Assembly: GCF_001037495.1 (NCBI RefSeq) | Contig: NZ_KQ089822.1 | Span: forward strand, 2,281,403 to 2,345,402 | DNA: 64,000 nt | Source: Citrobacter sp. MGH106 | GTDB taxonomy: Bacteria > Pseudomonadota > Gammaproteobacteria > Enterobacterales > Enterobacteriaceae | Direction of reading: 5' to 3' | Shown here: one piece after another, positions 1-10,928 of the stretch | Numbering within the stretch: position 1 is the first letter of the stretch | Layout: every line of letters begins with the position of its first letter | The notes under the pieces: generated by a model | Databases searched by the model: none | What the model was told of the DNA's origin: nothing | The model's input: only the letters and a program-made list of their open reading frames with translations | Translations under genes and position numbers: made by a program

Positions 1-189
1 GAGCCAGTAGACCCGCGCAAAGCCGCTGTCGAAGCCGCGATTGCCCGGGCTAAAGCACGCAAACTTGAGCAGCAGACCGTCGCTGAAACGGCCGAACCGG
101 TAGATCCACGCAAAGCCGCTGTCGCGGCCGCTATTGCACGCGCGCAGGCTAAAAAAGCCGCACAGCAGCAGGTTGTTAACGAGGAATAA
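1..189 (+). CDS. rsxC: RsxC C-terminal end (partial), electron transport complex subunit
   Basis: Only the last 62 codons are inside the window. They encode an Ala/Lys-rich tail with two visible copies of a repeat beginning [10 protein letters not shown] and continuing with AAIARA, which is the low-complexity C-terminal tail typical of enterobacterial RsxC (RnfC). The conserved flavin, NADH and iron-sulfur domains lie upstream of the window. RsxC belongs to the membrane complex that keeps the SoxR [2Fe-2S] cluster reduced. The stop codon is directly followed by the rsxD ATG, so the two are in one operon. The identity is inferred mainly from the tail repeat and the rsxD-G-E genes that follow. 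Confidence 0.93.
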   Translation, partial: EPVDPRKAAVEAAIARAKARKLEQQTVAETAEPVDPRKAAVAAAIARAQAKKAAQQQVVNEE

Positions 190-1242
190 ATGGTATTCAG
201 AATAGCAAGCTCCCCTTATACCCATAATCAGCGCCAGACATCACGCATTATGCTGCTGGTGTTAATTGCCGCATTACCGGGTATTGGCGCTCAGTTATGG
301 TTCTTTGGTTGGGGAACGTTATTGCAGATAGTTCTCGCCTCTGCCAGCGCTATCGCCGCCGAAGCCAGCGTGCTAAAACTGCGTAAACAGCCCGTCGTCG
401 CAATTCTCAAAGACAACTCCGCGTTGCTGACAGGATTGCTGCTTGCTGTCAGTATTCCGCCGCTTGCTCCGTGGTGGATGGTGGTATTAGGTACTGTATT
501 CGCGGTTATCATTGCCAAACAATTGTATGGCGGTCTCGGGCAGAATCCATTTAACCCCGCAATGATAGGCTATGTCGTCCTGCTTATTTCATTCCCGGTG
601 CAGATGACCAGCTGGTTGCCACCGCATGAAATTGCGGCTACGGTGCCGGGTTTCTTTGATGCCCTGAACGTAATATTTACCGGACATACCGCGGGCGGCA
701 GTGATATGAACGCTCTACGCATGGGGATCGATGGCATCAGTCAGGCCACACCGCTGGATACGTTCAAAACATCGTTACACGCAGGACACTCCGTTGAACA
801 AGTCATGCAGTATCCTATTTACAGCGGAATGCTCGCAGGCGCTGGCTGGCAGTGGGTGAACCTGGCCTGGCTGGCTGGCGGTGTAGTGTTATTGTGGCAA
901 AAAGCAATTCGCTGGCATATCCCGGTCAGTTTTCTGCTATCGCTCGCCATCTGTGCGACGTTAGGCTGGTTTTTCTCCCCGGATTCACTGGCTTCACCAC
1001 AGTTGCACCTGCTCTCAGGTGCAACTATGCTCGGCGCATTCTTTATTCTTACCGATCCCGTTACGGCATCAACAACTAACCGTGGTCGCCTGATTTTTGG
1101 CGCGCTTGCAGGTCTGTTAGTGTGGCTGATTCGCAGTTTTGGTGGGTATCCGGATGGCGTGGCCTTTGCCGTATTGCTGGCAAATATCACTGTTCCCCTG
1201 ATTGATTATTACACCCGCCCTCGCGTGTACGGACATCGCTAA
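190..1242 (+). CDS. rsxD: RsxD, FMN-binding membrane subunit of the Rsx/Rnf complex
   Basis: This integral membrane subunit (350 aa) of the Rsx/Rnf electron-transfer complex belongs to the NqrB/RnfD family. It moves electrons across the inner membrane, and in E. coli the complex reduces SoxR. Hydrophobic helices fill residues 20-135 and 215-345. The threonine that carries covalent FMN in this family is present as Thr187 in the sequence QATPLD. A second conserved stretch, SGATML...TDPVTAST, lies near residues 277-295. It starts immediately after the rsxC stop with an upstream GAGGA, and it is followed by rsxG after 9 bases, as in the E. coli operon rsxABCDGE-nth. Confidence 0.96.
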   Translation: MVFRIASSPYTHNQRQTSRIMLLVLIAALPGIGAQLWFFGWGTLLQIVLASASAIAAEASVLKLRKQPVVAILKDNSALLTGLLLAVSIPPLAPWWMVVLGTVFAVIIAKQLYGGLGQNPFNPAMIGYVVLLISFPVQMTSWLPPHEIAATVPGFFDALNVIFTGHTAGGSDMNALRMGIDGISQATPLDTFKTSLHAGHSVEQVMQYPIYSGMLAGAGWQWVNLAWLAGGVVLLWQKAIRWHIPVSFLLSLAICATLGWFFSPDSLASPQLHLLSGATMLGAFFILTDPVTASTTNRGRLIFGALAGLLVWLIRSFGGYPDGVAFAVLLANITVPLIDYYTRPRVYGHR

Positions 1243-1251
1243 GGACAACAT

Positions 1252-1872
1252 ATGCTGAAAACGATTCGTAAACACGGTATCACTCTGGCACTGTTTGCTG
1301 CGGGCTCTACGGGGTTAACGGCAGCCATTAATCAGTTAACCAAGTCCACCATTGATGAACAGGCCGCACTGCAGCAAAAGGCGCTGTTCGATCAGGTTTT
1401 GCCTGGCGATCGCTACAATAATAATCTGCCTGAAAGCTGCTATCTGGTTAATGCACCGGCGTTGGGTAAAGGAACACACCACGTTTATATTGCCCGTCAG
1501 GATGACCATCCGGTAGCGGCAATTCTGGAAGCTACCGCACCTGATGGATACTCTGGCGCTATTCAGTTGCTGGTCGGCGTCGATTTCAATGGTACCGTAC
1601 TGGGTTCGCGCGTAACGGAACATCATGAAACGCCGGGGCTGGGTGATAAAATAGAGCTGCGTCTGTCCGACTGGATAACCCATTTTAGTGGCAAAAAAAT
1701 CAGCACTGAAAATGACCCACACTGGGCGGTTAAAAAAGACGGTGGTGACTTTGACCAGTTCACTGGCGCGACCATCACCCCGCGTGCGGTAGTTAATGCA
1801 GTTAAACGCGCTGGTCTGTACGCGCAAACGCTGCCTGCGCAGCTTCCTCAACTTACCGCCTGTGGAGAATAA
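1252..1872 (+). CDS. rsxG: RsxG, FMN-binding subunit of the Rsx/Rnf complex
   Basis: A 206-residue RnfG/NqrC family subunit with one N-terminal membrane anchor (about residues 9-27) and a periplasmic FMN-binding domain. The covalent flavin site is the motif SGAT-type sequence FTGATIT, in which Thr174 is the expected phosphoester-linked residue. The domain also shows the conserved GLGDK and family region HHETPG. In the complex it passes electrons between RsxD and the other membrane subunits. It sits between rsxD and rsxE with gaps of 9 and 3 bases, so translation is probably coupled along the operon. Confidence 0.96.
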   Translation: MLKTIRKHGITLALFAAGSTGLTAAINQLTKSTIDEQAALQQKALFDQVLPGDRYNNNLPESCYLVNAPALGKGTHHVYIARQDDHPVAAILEATAPDGYSGAIQLLVGVDFNGTVLGSRVTEHHETPGLGDKIELRLSDWITHFSGKKISTENDPHWAVKKDGGDFDQFTGATITPRAVVNAVKRAGLYAQTLPAQLPQLTACGE

Positions 1873-1875
1873 ACC

Positions 1876-2568
1876 ATGAGCGAAATTAAAGACGTCATTG
1901 TTCAGGGGCTATGGAAAAATAACTCCGCCCTGGTGCAGTTACTCGGCATGTGCCCACTGTTAGCGGTGACCTCTACCGCCACCAACGCCCTGGGTCTGGG
2001 GCTTGCTACAACACTGGTACTGACGCTGACTAACCTGACTATCTCAGCCCTGCGCCGCTGGACACCGCCTGAAATTCGTATCCCGATTTATGTCATGATC
2101 ATCGCCTCAGTGGTGAGTGCGGTGCAGATGCTTATCAACGCATATGCCTTTGGTTTGTATCAGTCCCTGGGGATCTTCATTCCCTTAATTGTGACCAACT
2201 GTATTGTGGTTGGCCGTGCAGAAGCGTTTGCCGCTAAAAAAGGCCCCGCTTTATCCGCGCTCGATGGTTTTTCCATCGGCATGGGAGCAACCGGCGCGAT
2301 GTTTGTCCTCGGATCACTGCGTGAAATCATTGGTAACGGGACATTGTTTGATGGCGCAGACGGCCTGCTGGGTAGCTGGGCCAAAGTGCTGCGCGTCGAG
2401 ATTTTCCATACGGATACGCCGTTCCTGTTGGCCATGCTACCGCCGGGAGCGTTCATTGGTCTGGGACTGATGCTGGCAGTTAAATATCTTATTGATGAAA
2501 GAATGAAAAAGCGTCGTGCTGAGGCTGCAGTGACGGACAGTCCGGCAGGCGAGACAGGGAATGTGTAA
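1876..2568 (+). CDS. rsxE: RsxE, membrane subunit of the Rsx/Rnf complex
   Basis: A 230-residue, six-helix RnfE/NqrD family inner-membrane protein. It opens with the family signature [19 protein letters not shown] and ends in a short cytoplasmic basic tail. RsxE and RsxA form the symmetric membrane pair that is thought to bind an iron-sulfur centre; the cysteine at the start of helix 1 (LGMCPLL) and another in VTNCIVVG are the expected ligands. The stop codon overlaps the nth start as TAATG, so nth is the last gene of this operon. Confidence 0.96.
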   Translation: MSEIKDVIVQGLWKNNSALVQLLGMCPLLAVTSTATNALGLGLATTLVLTLTNLTISALRRWTPPEIRIPIYVMIIASVVSAVQMLINAYAFGLYQSLGIFIPLIVTNCIVVGRAEAFAAKKGPALSALDGFSIGMGATGAMFVLGSLREIIGNGTLFDGADGLLGSWAKVLRVEIFHTDTPFLLAMLPPGAFIGLGLMLAVKYLIDERMKKRRAEAAVTDSPAGETGNV

Positions 2569-3203
2569 TGAACAAAGCGAAACGGCTGGAAATACTCACA
2601 CGTCTGCGTGACAACAACCCGCATCCAACAACCGAGCTCAATTTTACCTCGCCGTTTGAGTTGCTGATTTCCGTTTTACTGTCGGCGCAGGCCACCGATG
2701 TCAGCGTCAATAAAGCCACTGCAAAGCTCTATCCCGTCGCCAATACCCCTGCCGCGATGCTGGATCTCGGTGTCGAAGGGGTTAAGTCGTATATAAAAAC
2801 GATAGGCTTGTTTAACAGCAAAGCAGAAAACGTAATTAAAACCTGCCGTATTCTGCTGGAACAACATCATGGCGAAGTACCTGAAGATCGGGCTGCACTG
2901 GAAGCACTGCCCGGTGTCGGGCGCAAGACAGCGAATGTGGTGCTAAACACCGCCTTTGGTTGGCCTACCATCGCCGTCGACACCCATATTTTTCGAGTGT
3001 GTAATCGAACGCAATTCGCGCCGGGTAAAAACGTTGAGCAGGTAGAAGAAAAACTGCTGAAAGTTGTTCCCAGTGAATTTAAAGTCGATTGCCATCACTG
3101 GTTAATTCTTCATGGTCGCTACACCTGCATTGCCAGGAAACCACGTTGTGGCTCTTGTATCATCGAAGACCTCTGCGAATTCAAAGAGAAAGTTGATATC
3201 TGA
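2568..3203 (+). CDS. nth: Endonuclease III, DNA glycosylase/AP lyase
   Basis: A base-excision repair enzyme of 211 aa that removes oxidised pyrimidines and cleaves the abasic site. It has the helix-hairpin-helix LPGVGRKTA containing catalytic Lys120, the catalytic Asp138 in VDTHIFRV, and a C-terminal [4Fe-4S] loop with cysteines 187, 194, 197 and 203. All positions match E. coli Nth, which has the same length. It is translationally coupled to rsxE through a one-base overlap. A terminator-like hairpin follows eight bases after the stop. Confidence 0.98.
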   Translation: MNKAKRLEILTRLRDNNPHPTTELNFTSPFELLISVLLSAQATDVSVNKATAKLYPVANTPAAMLDLGVEGVKSYIKTIGLFNSKAENVIKTCRILLEQHHGEVPEDRAALEALPGVGRKTANVVLNTAFGWPTIAVDTHIFRVCNRTQFAPGKNVEQVEEKLLKVVPSEFKVDCHHWLILHGRYTCIARKPRCGSCIIEDLCEFKEKVDI

Positions 3204-3210
3204 TAATTTT

Positions 3211-3232
3211 GTGGGCAAGGCCCCTTGCCCAC
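3211..3232 (+). terminator. Hairpin ending the rsx-nth operon
   Basis: The arms GTGGGCAAGG and CCTTGCCCAC are a perfect 10-base inverted repeat directly after nth. The downstream tract is only weakly T-rich (TTCC), so termination efficiency is uncertain. Confidence 0.55.
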
Positions 3233-3815
3233 TTCCATAACGATTAGTTATGCACTTCTTAATCTCTCATTTCCCGTCAATGATGCCATAGTCGCGGGCA
3301 TATCTGATGTAATATTCTTGTGAATTAACACCTGAGCAGGTTAATCGTTTTTTTAGTAATAGAAATTTCTATCCATCCGTGATCAAGATCACCCTGATAA
3401 CACAATGTAAAATATTTTTTATTTTGTAGTTAAAATGACAAGCAAATGACCTGACCCCGTCAATTCGATACAAAACATTACACTGGCTATTTTTAAGATA
3501 ATGGCCTATATCACTGGATTCAACCTTGAATAGCAGAACATATCGCCACATTGCGGTTTTCGCCCCTATCTGACAGTGTAAAAATCTGCCATTTTTCAAT
3601 TGAAGAAATTTAACGCTAGATAACATTTATTAGCCTGGATGATTTCACCAGTTCAGATATATGTAACAGATTATTACAAACCCCTTGTCTGAATGGTCAA
3701 GATAGTGAACATTACTTGCCGTTTCCCCTCCCACTATAACAATCGGACGGATGAACTTGACTCATCACGTACCTGAACACCCCCGTTGATATGGGATGTA
3801 AAAAAAGAGGTAAAA
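3233..3815. other. Long intergenic region upstream of dtpA
   Basis: This AT-rich stretch of almost 600 bases between nth and dtpA contains no convincing gene on either strand; the longest open frame, on the minus strand near its middle, lacks protein-like composition and a ribosome site. In E. coli the equally long region carries the OmpR-responsive dtpA promoter. I could not place OmpR sites with confidence. Confidence 0.5.
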
Positions 3816-5321
3816 GTGTCTACTGCAAACAATAAACCAACTGAAAGCGTCAGTTTAAACGCCTTCAAACAACCAAAAGCGTTCTATCTCATTTTCTCGA
3901 TTGAGCTGTGGGAACGTTTTGGCTATTACGGCCTGCAAGGAATTATGGCCGTCTACCTGGTGAAGCAACTGGGTATGTCAGAAGCGGATTCCATCACCCT
4001 TTTCTCATCCTTTAGCGCCCTGGTTTATGGTCTTGTTGCCATTGGCGGCTGGTTAGGTGACAAGGTTCTGGGAACGAAGCGTGTCATCATGCTGGGTGCT
4101 ATTGTCCTGGCCATCGGTTATGCACTGGTTGCATGGTCTGGTCACGATGCGGGTATCGTTTATATGGGCATGGCGGCCATCGCGGTCGGTAACGGTCTGT
4201 TCAAAGCAAACCCATCATCCCTGCTGTCTACCTGCTATGCAAAAGATGACCCGCGTCTTGATGGTGCATTTACCATGTACTATATGTCCGTCAACATCGG
4301 TTCATTCTTCTCTATGCTGGCAACTCCATGGCTGGCTGCACGTTACGGCTGGAGCACCGCGTTCGCACTGAGCGTCGTTGGTATGCTGATCACCGTCGTG
4401 AACTTCGCATTCTGCCAGCGTTGGGTCAAACAGTACGGTTCTAAACCTGACTTCGAGCCAATCAACTACCGTAACCTGCTGCTGACAATTGGTGGCGTTG
4501 TAGTTCTGATCGCTATCGCGACATGGCTGCTGCACAACCAGGGTATCGCACGTATGGTTCTGGGCGTTATCGCTATGGGCATCGTGGTTATCTTCGGTAA
4601 AGAAGCGTTCTCTATGCACGGTGCTGCGCGTCGTAAAATGATCGTCGCTTTTATTCTGATGCTGGAAGCGATTATCTTCTTCGTGCTTTACAGCCAGATG
4701 CCGACGTCACTGAACTTCTTTGCGATTCGTAACGTTGAACACTCTATTCTGGGCATCGCTTTCGAACCTGAGCAGTACCAGGCACTGAACCCATTCTGGA
4801 TCATCATTGGCAGCCCAATCCTTGCCGCCATCTATAACAAGATGGGTGACACCCTGCCGATGCCAACCAAGTTTGCTATTGGTATGGTTCTGTGTTCTGG
4901 CGCGTTCCTGATCCTGCCGCTGGGTGCGAAATTCGCAACTGATGCGGGCATCGTTTCCGTTAACTGGCTGATCATCTGCTACGGTCTGCAAAGTATCGGT
5001 GAACTGATGATCTCTGGTCTGGGTCTGGCGATGGTTGCACAGCTGGTTCCGCAGCGCCTGATGGGCTTTATCATGGGTAGCTGGTTCCTGACTACCGCAG
5101 GCGCCAACATTATTGGTGGCTACGTTGCTAACATGATGGCAGTTCCAGAAAACGTTACTGACCCACTGATGTCTCTTGAAGTATACGGACGTGTGTTCCT
5201 GCAGATTGGTATTGCTACAGCGGTTATTGCTGTTCTGATGCTGCTGACAGCACCGAAACTGAACCGTATGACTCAGGACGACGATGTAAGCGAGAAAGCC
5301 TCTAAGGCCGCAACAGCGTAA
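3816..5321 (+). CDS. dtpA: DtpA, proton-coupled di/tripeptide permease
   Basis: An inner-membrane POT/PTR family symporter that imports di- and tripeptides with protons. It has about 14 hydrophobic helices and the family motif [13 protein letters not shown] near residue 25, which contains the proton-coupling ExxER residues. The start is taken as GTG (protein [14 protein letters not shown] after the initiator), giving 501 aa, because an AGAGG ribosome site lies just upstream and E. coli DtpA begins the same way. An in-frame TTG ten codons earlier would lengthen it but has no ribosome site. It is monocistronic with its own terminator. Confidence 0.97.
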   Translation: MSTANNKPTESVSLNAFKQPKAFYLIFSIELWERFGYYGLQGIMAVYLVKQLGMSEADSITLFSSFSALVYGLVAIGGWLGDKVLGTKRVIMLGAIVLAIGYALVAWSGHDAGIVYMGMAAIAVGNGLFKANPSSLLSTCYAKDDPRLDGAFTMYYMSVNIGSFFSMLATPWLAARYGWSTAFALSVVGMLITVVNFAFCQRWVKQYGSKPDFEPINYRNLLLTIGGVVVLIAIATWLLHNQGIARMVLGVIAMGIVVIFGKEAFSMHGAARRKMIVAFILMLEAIIFFVLYSQMPTSLNFFAIRNVEHSILGIAFEPEQYQALNPFWIIIGSPILAAIYNKMGDTLPMPTKFAIGMVLCSGAFLILPLGAKFATDAGIVSVNWLIICYGLQSIGELMISGLGLAMVAQLVPQRLMGFIMGSWFLTTAGANIIGGYVANMMAVPENVTDPLMSLEVYGRVFLQIGIATAVIAVLMLLTAPKLNRMTQDDDVSEKASKAATA

Positions 5322-5344
5322 TTCTCAGGGAAACTTATCTTAAG

Positions 5345-5376
5345 GCCGCTAACTTTATGTTAGCGGCTTTTTTTTT
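5345..5376 (+). terminator. Rho-independent terminator of dtpA
   Basis: Arms GCCGCTAAC and GTTAGCGGC with a five-base loop are followed by a run of nine T residues. This is a textbook intrinsic terminator. Confidence 0.93.
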
Positions 5377-5426
5377 GTCTGAGGTAGCACTACCATACGA
5401 TATACCTCAGCCAAAAGGAGTTACCG

Positions 5427-6032
5427 ATGAAACTGTTCTACAAACCGGGCGCTTGTTCTCTTGCTTCCCACATCACACTGCGTGAGAGTGGTAAAGATTT
5501 CACGCTGGATGGTGTTGATCTGATGAAGAAACGTCTGGAAAACGGCGACGATTTTTTCGCGGTAAACCCAAAAGGACAAGTTCCCGCGCTGCTGCTTGAT
5601 GACGGAACGCTACTGACCGAAGGCGTTGCCATCATGCAGTACCTGGCCGACTCTGTGCCAGACCGTCAGCTCCTTGCCCCCACCAGCAGCCTCTCCCGCT
5701 ACAAAACAATCGAGTGGCTTAACTTTATTGCTACAGAGCTGCATAAAGGCTTTACCCCTCTGTTTCGCCCCGATACACCAGAAGAGTACAAACCAACCGT
5801 TCGTGCTCTGCTGGAGAAAAAAATGCAATATGTAAATGAGTCATTAAAAGACAATCCGTGGATCTGTGGTCAACGTTTCAGCATTGCGGATGCCTATCTG
5901 TTCACTGTGCTGCGCTGGGCATATGCAGTGAAATTGAATATGGAAGGATTCAGCCATATCGAAGCGTATATGGCGCGTATGGCGGAGCGTCCGGCAGTGA
6001 CTGCGGCGCTAAAAGCTGAAGGGTTAAACTAA
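5427..6032 (+). CDS. gstA: Glutathione S-transferase GstA
   Basis: A 201-residue beta-class bacterial glutathione transferase with an N-terminal thioredoxin-like domain (about 1-80) and a C-terminal all-helical domain. Cys10 in [11 protein letters not shown] is the residue that lies near glutathione in the E. coli enzyme. The conserved cis-proline motif QVPAL and the glutathione-binding [10 protein letters not shown] follow. It conjugates glutathione to electrophiles and also shows peroxidase activity in E. coli. An AAGGAG ribosome site precedes the ATG. It lies between dtpA and pdxY as in E. coli. Confidence 0.96.
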   Translation: MKLFYKPGACSLASHITLRESGKDFTLDGVDLMKKRLENGDDFFAVNPKGQVPALLLDDGTLLTEGVAIMQYLADSVPDRQLLAPTSSLSRYKTIEWLNFIATELHKGFTPLFRPDTPEEYKPTVRALLEKKMQYVNESLKDNPWICGQRFSIADAYLFTVLRWAYAVKLNMEGFSHIEAYMARMAERPAVTAALKAEGLN

Positions 6033-6040
6033 CTGTTTAG

Positions 6041-6069
6041 TGCCGGATAGCGCTAACGCTTATCCGGCA
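6041..6069. repeat. REP-type palindrome between convergent gstA and pdxY
   Basis: TGCCGGATA and TATCCGGCA flank a second short inverted repeat GCG/CGC. Core sequence and position between convergent genes match enterobacterial repetitive extragenic palindromes, which can serve as bidirectional terminators or 3'-end stabilisers. Confidence 0.8.
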
Positions 6070-6073
6070 TTTA

Positions 6074-6934
6074 TTACAACTGCGTTGCGCTAAAGTAGTG
6101 TTCCGGTTTAGCGATACGATCCTGAGCGGCAACAACCTGCAGCTCATACTCCTGCATCTCTTTGGTCGCGATCATAATTTCGTACACCGCCGCAGTCACA
6201 TGTTCCAGCGCCTGTTGTAAAGACGCGCCCTGTAACAGCTTCACCAGCAGTAAACCGCTGGTAACATCACCAACGCCAACAGGCTGACGAGAACCAAAAT
6301 CCACTAATGGCCGACTGATATGCCACGCTTGTTCAGCAGTCACCAGTAGCATCTCAAAACGATCCGTGCTGATACCCGCGCGAGCAAGGTGCTTAACCAA
6401 CACAATTTCCGGACCCTGAGCAATCAGTTCACGAGCCGCTATCACTGCCTCATTCACATTGTTAACTGCGTGCTCACACAAGATTTCGAGTTCGACCAAA
6501 TTGGGTGCGATAATATCGCTGGCCGGTAGCGCATGGCGTACATGAAATTCGGCAACACCCGGCGCAACAATACATCCTTTTTCTGGATGGCCCATTACCG
6601 GGTCGCAGAAATATTTCGCTTGTGGATTGGCTGCTTTAACTTTGCGCACAATGCCCAGAATATGCTCGCCCTGCTCTGCAGACCCCAGATATCCGCTTAG
6701 AACTGCGTCGCACTGCTGGAGTTTATCGATATCAGCAATACCCTGGACGATTTCAGTCAGGTGACTGGGCGGCATGACACAGCCTGTCCATTTACCGTAC
6801 TGCGTGTGGTTGGAAAACTGAACGGTGTTAAGTGGCCAGACATTCGCGCCAAGACGACGCATCGGAAATTCTGCTGCACTATTGCCCGCATGGCCAAAAA
6901 CAACGTGGGACTGGATGGCGAGGATATTCTTCAT
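6074..6934 (-). CDS. pdxY: Pyridoxal kinase PdxY
   Basis: A 286-residue ribokinase-superfamily kinase that phosphorylates pyridoxal to pyridoxal 5'-phosphate in vitamin B6 salvage. The N-terminus [20 protein letters not shown] contains the substrate-binding residues of the family, and the C-terminal motif [12 protein letters not shown] holds the catalytic Asp and the anion-hole glycines. The length matches E. coli PdxY. It is transcribed in the order pdxH, tyrS, pdxY, an arrangement in E. coli where read-through links the three genes; PdxY and PdxH thus serve the same cofactor pathway. Confidence 0.97.
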   Translation of the reverse strand: MKNILAIQSHVVFGHAGNSAAEFPMRRLGANVWPLNTVQFSNHTQYGKWTGCVMPPSHLTEIVQGIADIDKLQQCDAVLSGYLGSAEQGEHILGIVRKVKAANPQAKYFCDPVMGHPEKGCIVAPGVAEFHVRHALPASDIIAPNLVELEILCEHAVNNVNEAVIAARELIAQGPEIVLVKHLARAGISTDRFEMLLVTAEQAWHISRPLVDFGSRQPVGVGDVTSGLLLVKLLQGASLQQALEHVTAAVYEIMIATKEMQEYELQVVAAQDRIAKPEHYFSATQL

Positions 6935-6998
6935 TTAACTTACCACAACCCTAGAATAATAAAGGGGCGTAGTTTCCCACGCCCCCGCTGACTTTTAC

Positions 6999-8273
6999 TT
7001 ACTTCCAGCAAATCAGGCAATAGTTCTTTTTGCCACGGCGCAGTAAGGTGTAGCGACCGAACAAAATATCACTCTCCTGGAAGAAATATTCCGGGTCAGA
7101 TTGTTTCTCACCGTTGATAGTGACCGCGTTAGACGCAATAGTCTTACGCGCCTGGCCGCGAGAGGGTTGCAGTTCGGAATCAACCAGTGCCTGCATCAGA
7201 TCGGCACCTTTTTCCATCTCAATCATCGGTACGCCATCCTGTGCCAGCTGTTCGAAATCAGCTTCGCTCAGGGAGCCCAGGTCACCGTTAAACAGGCTTT
7301 CGGTAATGCGTTTTGCCGCCACCAGCCCTTCTTCACCATGAACCAGACGTGTCACTTGTTCAGCCAGAACATACTGAGCACGAGGCGCTTTGCCACTGTT
7401 CTTATCTTCTTCTTCCAGAGCGTTGATCTCTTCAATGTCCATAAAGGTGAAGAATTTAAGGAAGCGATACACATCAGCATCAGCGGTGTTAATCCAGAAC
7501 TGGTAGAACTTATACGGACTGGTTTTTTTCGGATCCAGCCATACTGCGCCACCTTCTGTTTTACCGAATTTGGTACCGTCTGCTTTGGTGATCAGTGGAA
7601 CCGTCAGGCCAAACACCTGGTTCTGATGCAGGCGACGTGTCAGGTCGATACCAGAGGTAATGTTACCCCACTGGTCAGAACCACCGATTTGCAACGCAAC
7701 GCCGTGCAATTTGTTCAGGCAAGCGAAGTCGTAACCCTGCAACAGGTTGTATGAAAACTCGGTAAAAGAGATCCCCTGATCGTCACGGTTAAGACGCTGC
7801 TTCACCGCTTCTTTGTTGATCATCTGGTTAACGGAGAAGTGTTTGCCGATATCACGCAGGAAAGTCAGTACGTTCATACCGCCAAACCAGTCGTAGTTGT
7901 TCGCAGCAATCGCAGAGTTGTCGCCACAGTCGAAATCGAGGAACGGCGCAACCTGTTTGCGGATCTTATCCACCCACTCCTGCACGGTGTCTTCGGTGTT
8001 CAGTTTACGCTCGGCGGCTTTAAAGCTCGGGTCACCAATCAGCCCCGTTGCACCACCTACCAGTGCGACAGGCTTATGGCCCGCCTGCTGGAAGCGTTTC
8101 AGGCATAACAATGGAACCAGATGCCCCAAATGCAAGCTGTCAGCGGTAGGATCGAAGCCGCAATAGAGCGCGATCGGGCCTTGCGCCAGTCGCTCTGCTA
8201 ACGCTTCCTCGTCCGTCACCTGGGCCACCAGCCCCCGCTCTTGCAATTGTTTAATCAAGTTACTGCTTGCCAT
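6999..8273 (-). CDS. tyrS: Tyrosyl-tRNA synthetase
   Basis: A 424-residue class I aminoacyl-tRNA synthetase that charges tRNA-Tyr. The ATP-binding HIGH element appears as HLGH in [12 protein letters not shown] near residue 50, and the KMSKS element as KFGKT near residue 235. A C-terminal S4-like RNA-binding domain (about 350-424) contains GQARKTI. The start at [10 protein letters not shown] is chosen over an ATG four codons upstream because it gives the exact E. coli length. pdxY follows downstream after about 64 bases. Confidence 0.98.
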   Translation of the reverse strand: MASSNLIKQLQERGLVAQVTDEEALAERLAQGPIALYCGFDPTADSLHLGHLVPLLCLKRFQQAGHKPVALVGGATGLIGDPSFKAAERKLNTEDTVQEWVDKIRKQVAPFLDFDCGDNSAIAANNYDWFGGMNVLTFLRDIGKHFSVNQMINKEAVKQRLNRDDQGISFTEFSYNLLQGYDFACLNKLHGVALQIGGSDQWGNITSGIDLTRRLHQNQVFGLTVPLITKADGTKFGKTEGGAVWLDPKKTSPYKFYQFWINTADADVYRFLKFFTFMDIEEINALEEEDKNSGKAPRAQYVLAEQVTRLVHGEEGLVAAKRITESLFNGDLGSLSEADFEQLAQDGVPMIEMEKGADLMQALVDSELQPSRGQARKTIASNAVTINGEKQSDPEYFFQESDILFGRYTLLRRGKKNYCLICWK

Positions 8274-8399
8274 CAAAATCTCCATGTATAAAACGACTGC
8301 ACCTTTGCCGGTACACGACTTTTCGCCTGATGCGAAAGAGACATAGAATAAAGCGCCGGATTCATCAGTACCAGCGCTTAAAACAAGAATTTTGCATCT

Positions 8400-9056
8400 T
8401 TACGGAGCGAGGCGATCAATTTTCCACGCGTTATCTTCACGTTGGTATAAAAAACGATCGTGTAGACGGTTTTCACCGCCCTGCCAGAACTCCATTTGTT
8501 CAATACTCACGCGAAAACCGCCCCAGAAGCTAGGTAACGGAACTTCTCCTTGCTGAAACTTCTGCTTCAGCTCAAGAAATTTACTTTCAAGAATACCGCG
8601 TGCGGAGATCCGACTTGACTGTTTAGAGACCCAGGCACCAATCTGGCTGTCGCGTGGGCGGCTATGGAAATACTTCACCACCTCAAGCGTGGAAAGACGT
8701 TCAGCCTTACCGATAACCATGACCTGCCGTTCCAGCGTATGCCAGGGGAATAAAAGGCTGATGCGGGGATTATTCTCAATCTGATGCGCCTTGCGGCTGC
8801 CCATGTTGGTATAAAAAACCAGCCCTTTGTCATCATAATGTTTGAGCAACACGATACGCTGGTAGGGTTGACCATTTTCATCGACGGTTGCGACAACCAT
8901 CGCAGTAGGATCCGCCAGTTTGGCGTCACAGGCTTGCCCCAGCCAACGCTCAAAAAGCGCAAGGGGTTCGGCGGGAAGATCGCGGCGGCGAAGACCGCCT
9001 TTCGTGTATTCACGGCGCAGATGCGCGATTTGCTGCAATTCGTCGTTATCAGACAT
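8400..9056 (-). CDS. pdxH: Pyridoxine/pyridoxamine 5'-phosphate oxidase
   Basis: An FMN-dependent oxidase of 218 aa that makes pyridoxal 5'-phosphate from the pyridoxine or pyridoxamine phosphates, the last step of de novo vitamin B6 synthesis. The FMN-binding split-barrel region [24 protein letters not shown] and the C-terminal signature [14 protein letters not shown], with the substrate-binding Arg and His, are intact. Length is identical to E. coli PdxH. It lies just upstream of tyrS on the same strand. Confidence 0.97.
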   Translation of the reverse strand: MSDNDELQQIAHLRREYTKGGLRRRDLPAEPLALFERWLGQACDAKLADPTAMVVATVDENGQPYQRIVLLKHYDDKGLVFYTNMGSRKAHQIENNPRISLLFPWHTLERQVMVIGKAERLSTLEVVKYFHSRPRDSQIGAWVSKQSSRISARGILESKFLELKQKFQQGEVPLPSFWGGFRVSIEQMEFWQGGENRLHDRFLYQREDNAWKIDRLAP

Positions 9057-9115
9057 GATGTTGGGCTACGGATTGTCAGTGGGTGACGCTATTGTGCGCC
9101 GCCCAGGTGAAAATC

Positions 9116-9445
9116 TCAACGCTTCGGGTTCTGTAACTGACAGTTATTTAACACAACTCTGTCGCGTTTATAGACCGTTGCATTGTCTCCTTTAGACCAG
9201 AAGACATAGATGCCGTCCGTGTAACGCGCACCGGATGCCGACACACCCTGTTTGAGTTTCACTAACTGATTATCGTAAACAAAGCTCGCAACTTGTTGAG
9301 TATTGTTCAACTTCACAGTAAGCGGTTTTTCATCACAGCGGTATTCGAGTGTATCCGTTTGCATGCGCTCGACAAATTGATTGTAAACACTACAACCGCT
9401 AAGCAGTACGGGCAGACAGACAATTAACAGTTTTTTCATAGCCAT
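9116..9445 (-). CDS. mliC: MliC, membrane-bound inhibitor of C-type lysozyme
   Basis: A 109-residue outer-membrane lipoprotein of the MliC/PliC family. The signal peptide ends in the lipobox LLSGC, with Cys18 the acylation site. The mature domain contains the family feature [15 protein letters not shown] and the inhibitory loop with [19 protein letters not shown], which inserts into the active site of vertebrate C-type lysozyme in the E. coli protein. It lies between pdxH and anmK as in E. coli. Confidence 0.93.
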   Translation of the reverse strand: MAMKKLLIVCLPVLLSGCSVYNQFVERMQTDTLEYRCDEKPLTVKLNNTQQVASFVYDNQLVKLKQGVSASGARYTDGIYVFWSKGDNATVYKRDRVVLNNCQLQNPKR

Positions 9446-9532
9446 ATCCTGAAGACTTTCCTGGTCCCGGAGGGCAATGACACCCTCCCTAACTTCCCTA
9501 GTTTACCGGCATACAGGCGAGGATAATTTCAG

Positions 9533-10654
9533 TTAACTCTGAGATCGTGGGTTTGCAGGGAAAATCGCCCCTAAAACACTGGACTCTGCCGCACCGGTCA
9601 CCGAAGGCAAATTACCCGGTAATCCAGCCAAGGTACGCCACGCCAGCCAGGCAAAGGCTAACGCTTCCATATCATCACCGCTAATGCCTGCCTCATCCGT
9701 TGATGTTACTTCTGTTCCCGGCAACAACGCCGCCAGACGCATCATCAGAAGCGGATTACGGCTTCCGCCGCCACAAACCATCAGTCGCTCACAACCACCG
9801 CTCAGCAAGACTTGCTCTGAAATGGTCACCGCCGTCAGTTCGGCAAGCGTCGCCTGCACATCGCGCGGGTTAATCCCCGGAAACTGCGCCAGGTGACGTT
9901 CTATCCAGCCATAATTGAAATACTCGCGACCAGTGCTTTTTGGCGCGGGTGCAGAAAAATAGGGGTCGCTAAGCATATTTTGCAGCAGAGGAATAATCAC
10001 CGTCCCTTCGCTGGCCCACTGCGCATCTTTGTCGTAAGGTCGACCGCATTTCCGCCAGACCCAGGCATCCATCAGCATATTGCCCGGTCCGGTGTCATAT
10101 CCTCTTACAGGTTTTTCAGGTATGAGCAGTGACAAATTGGCAATCCCACCGATATTCAGCACCATCCGGCGTTCCGTCGGATGCGCCAGCAAAGCCTGAT
10201 GGAAAGCAGGAACCAGCGGCGCCCCCTGCCCACCCAGCGCAATATCACGCCGGCGAAAATCCCCGACCACAGTGATCCCCGTATGCGCCACAATTTGATT
10301 GTTATCACCAATTTGCAGCGTATGAGGCGCGGCGCCTGTAGGTTCATGCCATACAGTTTGTCCGTGACAACCAATAGCAACGATATCCTGCGGCTTTAAT
10401 TTTTGCTGCGACAGGAGCGCATTCACCGCCTCAGCGAACAAACGTCCCAGTTGGGTGTCCAACTGACCAAACTGAGAAAGCGTGAGTTGTTGCCCCTGGC
10501 AAATGTCCAGAATGGCTTGTTTCAAATGGATGGGGATGGGCCAGGTAAGACTCGCCTGTTGCGCAACCATCGTTTCATCTATTGCCGCCAGCACAACATC
10601 AACACCATCAAGGCTGGTTCCAGACATAACACCGATAAAACGGCCCGATTTCAT
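9533..10654 (-). CDS. anmK: Anhydro-N-acetylmuramic acid kinase
   Basis: A cytoplasmic murein-recycling kinase (373 aa) that cleaves the 1,6-anhydro ring of anhydroMurNAc and phosphorylates it to MurNAc-6-phosphate. The N-terminal phosphate loop [15 protein letters not shown], the substrate region [12 protein letters not shown] and the nucleotide-binding [12 protein letters not shown] are all present. It is a few residues longer than the E. coli protein. It is divergent from slyB, with which it shares an intergenic region of about 270 bases. Confidence 0.96.
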   Translation of the reverse strand: MKSGRFIGVMSGTSLDGVDVVLAAIDETMVAQQASLTWPIPIHLKQAILDICQGQQLTLSQFGQLDTQLGRLFAEAVNALLSQQKLKPQDIVAIGCHGQTVWHEPTGAAPHTLQIGDNNQIVAHTGITVVGDFRRRDIALGGQGAPLVPAFHQALLAHPTERRMVLNIGGIANLSLLIPEKPVRGYDTGPGNMLMDAWVWRKCGRPYDKDAQWASEGTVIIPLLQNMLSDPYFSAPAPKSTGREYFNYGWIERHLAQFPGINPRDVQATLAELTAVTISEQVLLSGGCERLMVCGGGSRNPLLMMRLAALLPGTEVTSTDEAGISGDDMEALAFAWLAWRTLAGLPGNLPSVTGAAESSVLGAIFPANPRSQS

Positions 10655-10786
10655 ATGTCATCCTTTTAAGCATGTTAGCCTTGACACTCAACCATAAAGT
10701 GCCGCGTAATTCCATGCTTCATTGATGATTTTTGCGGGTTACTGATGGCAACAGGTCATCATTTCAATCGATTTGATGAGTGGTTC

Positions 10787-10820
10787 GTTTATACTCGGTT
10801 AACCCGGACCCAATTATGAT
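10787..10820 (+). promoter_or_regulatory. Candidate PhoP box and -10 element of slyB
   Basis: Two direct half-sites, GTTTA and GGTTA, are separated by five bases and are followed after 13 bases by TATGAT. This matches the known architecture of PhoP-activated promoters, in which the box replaces the -35 element. slyB is a PhoP regulon member in E. coli and Salmonella. The assignment is by pattern and family knowledge. Confidence 0.72.
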
Positions 10821-10928
10821 TTTCATATTGTTCCAGTAGAACATGTGACCTTAGGCTCACAAATGCCATATAATTTTACCATGAAGGGTGTTTTTTTCAG
10901 CGTTTCGTGGTGACAAGGAGATTTTTAA

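Noticed and set aside
3369-3626. Open frame of 85 codons on the minus strand in the dtpA upstream region
   Set aside because: No ribosome site, unlikely composition, and it lies in a known long regulatory gap.
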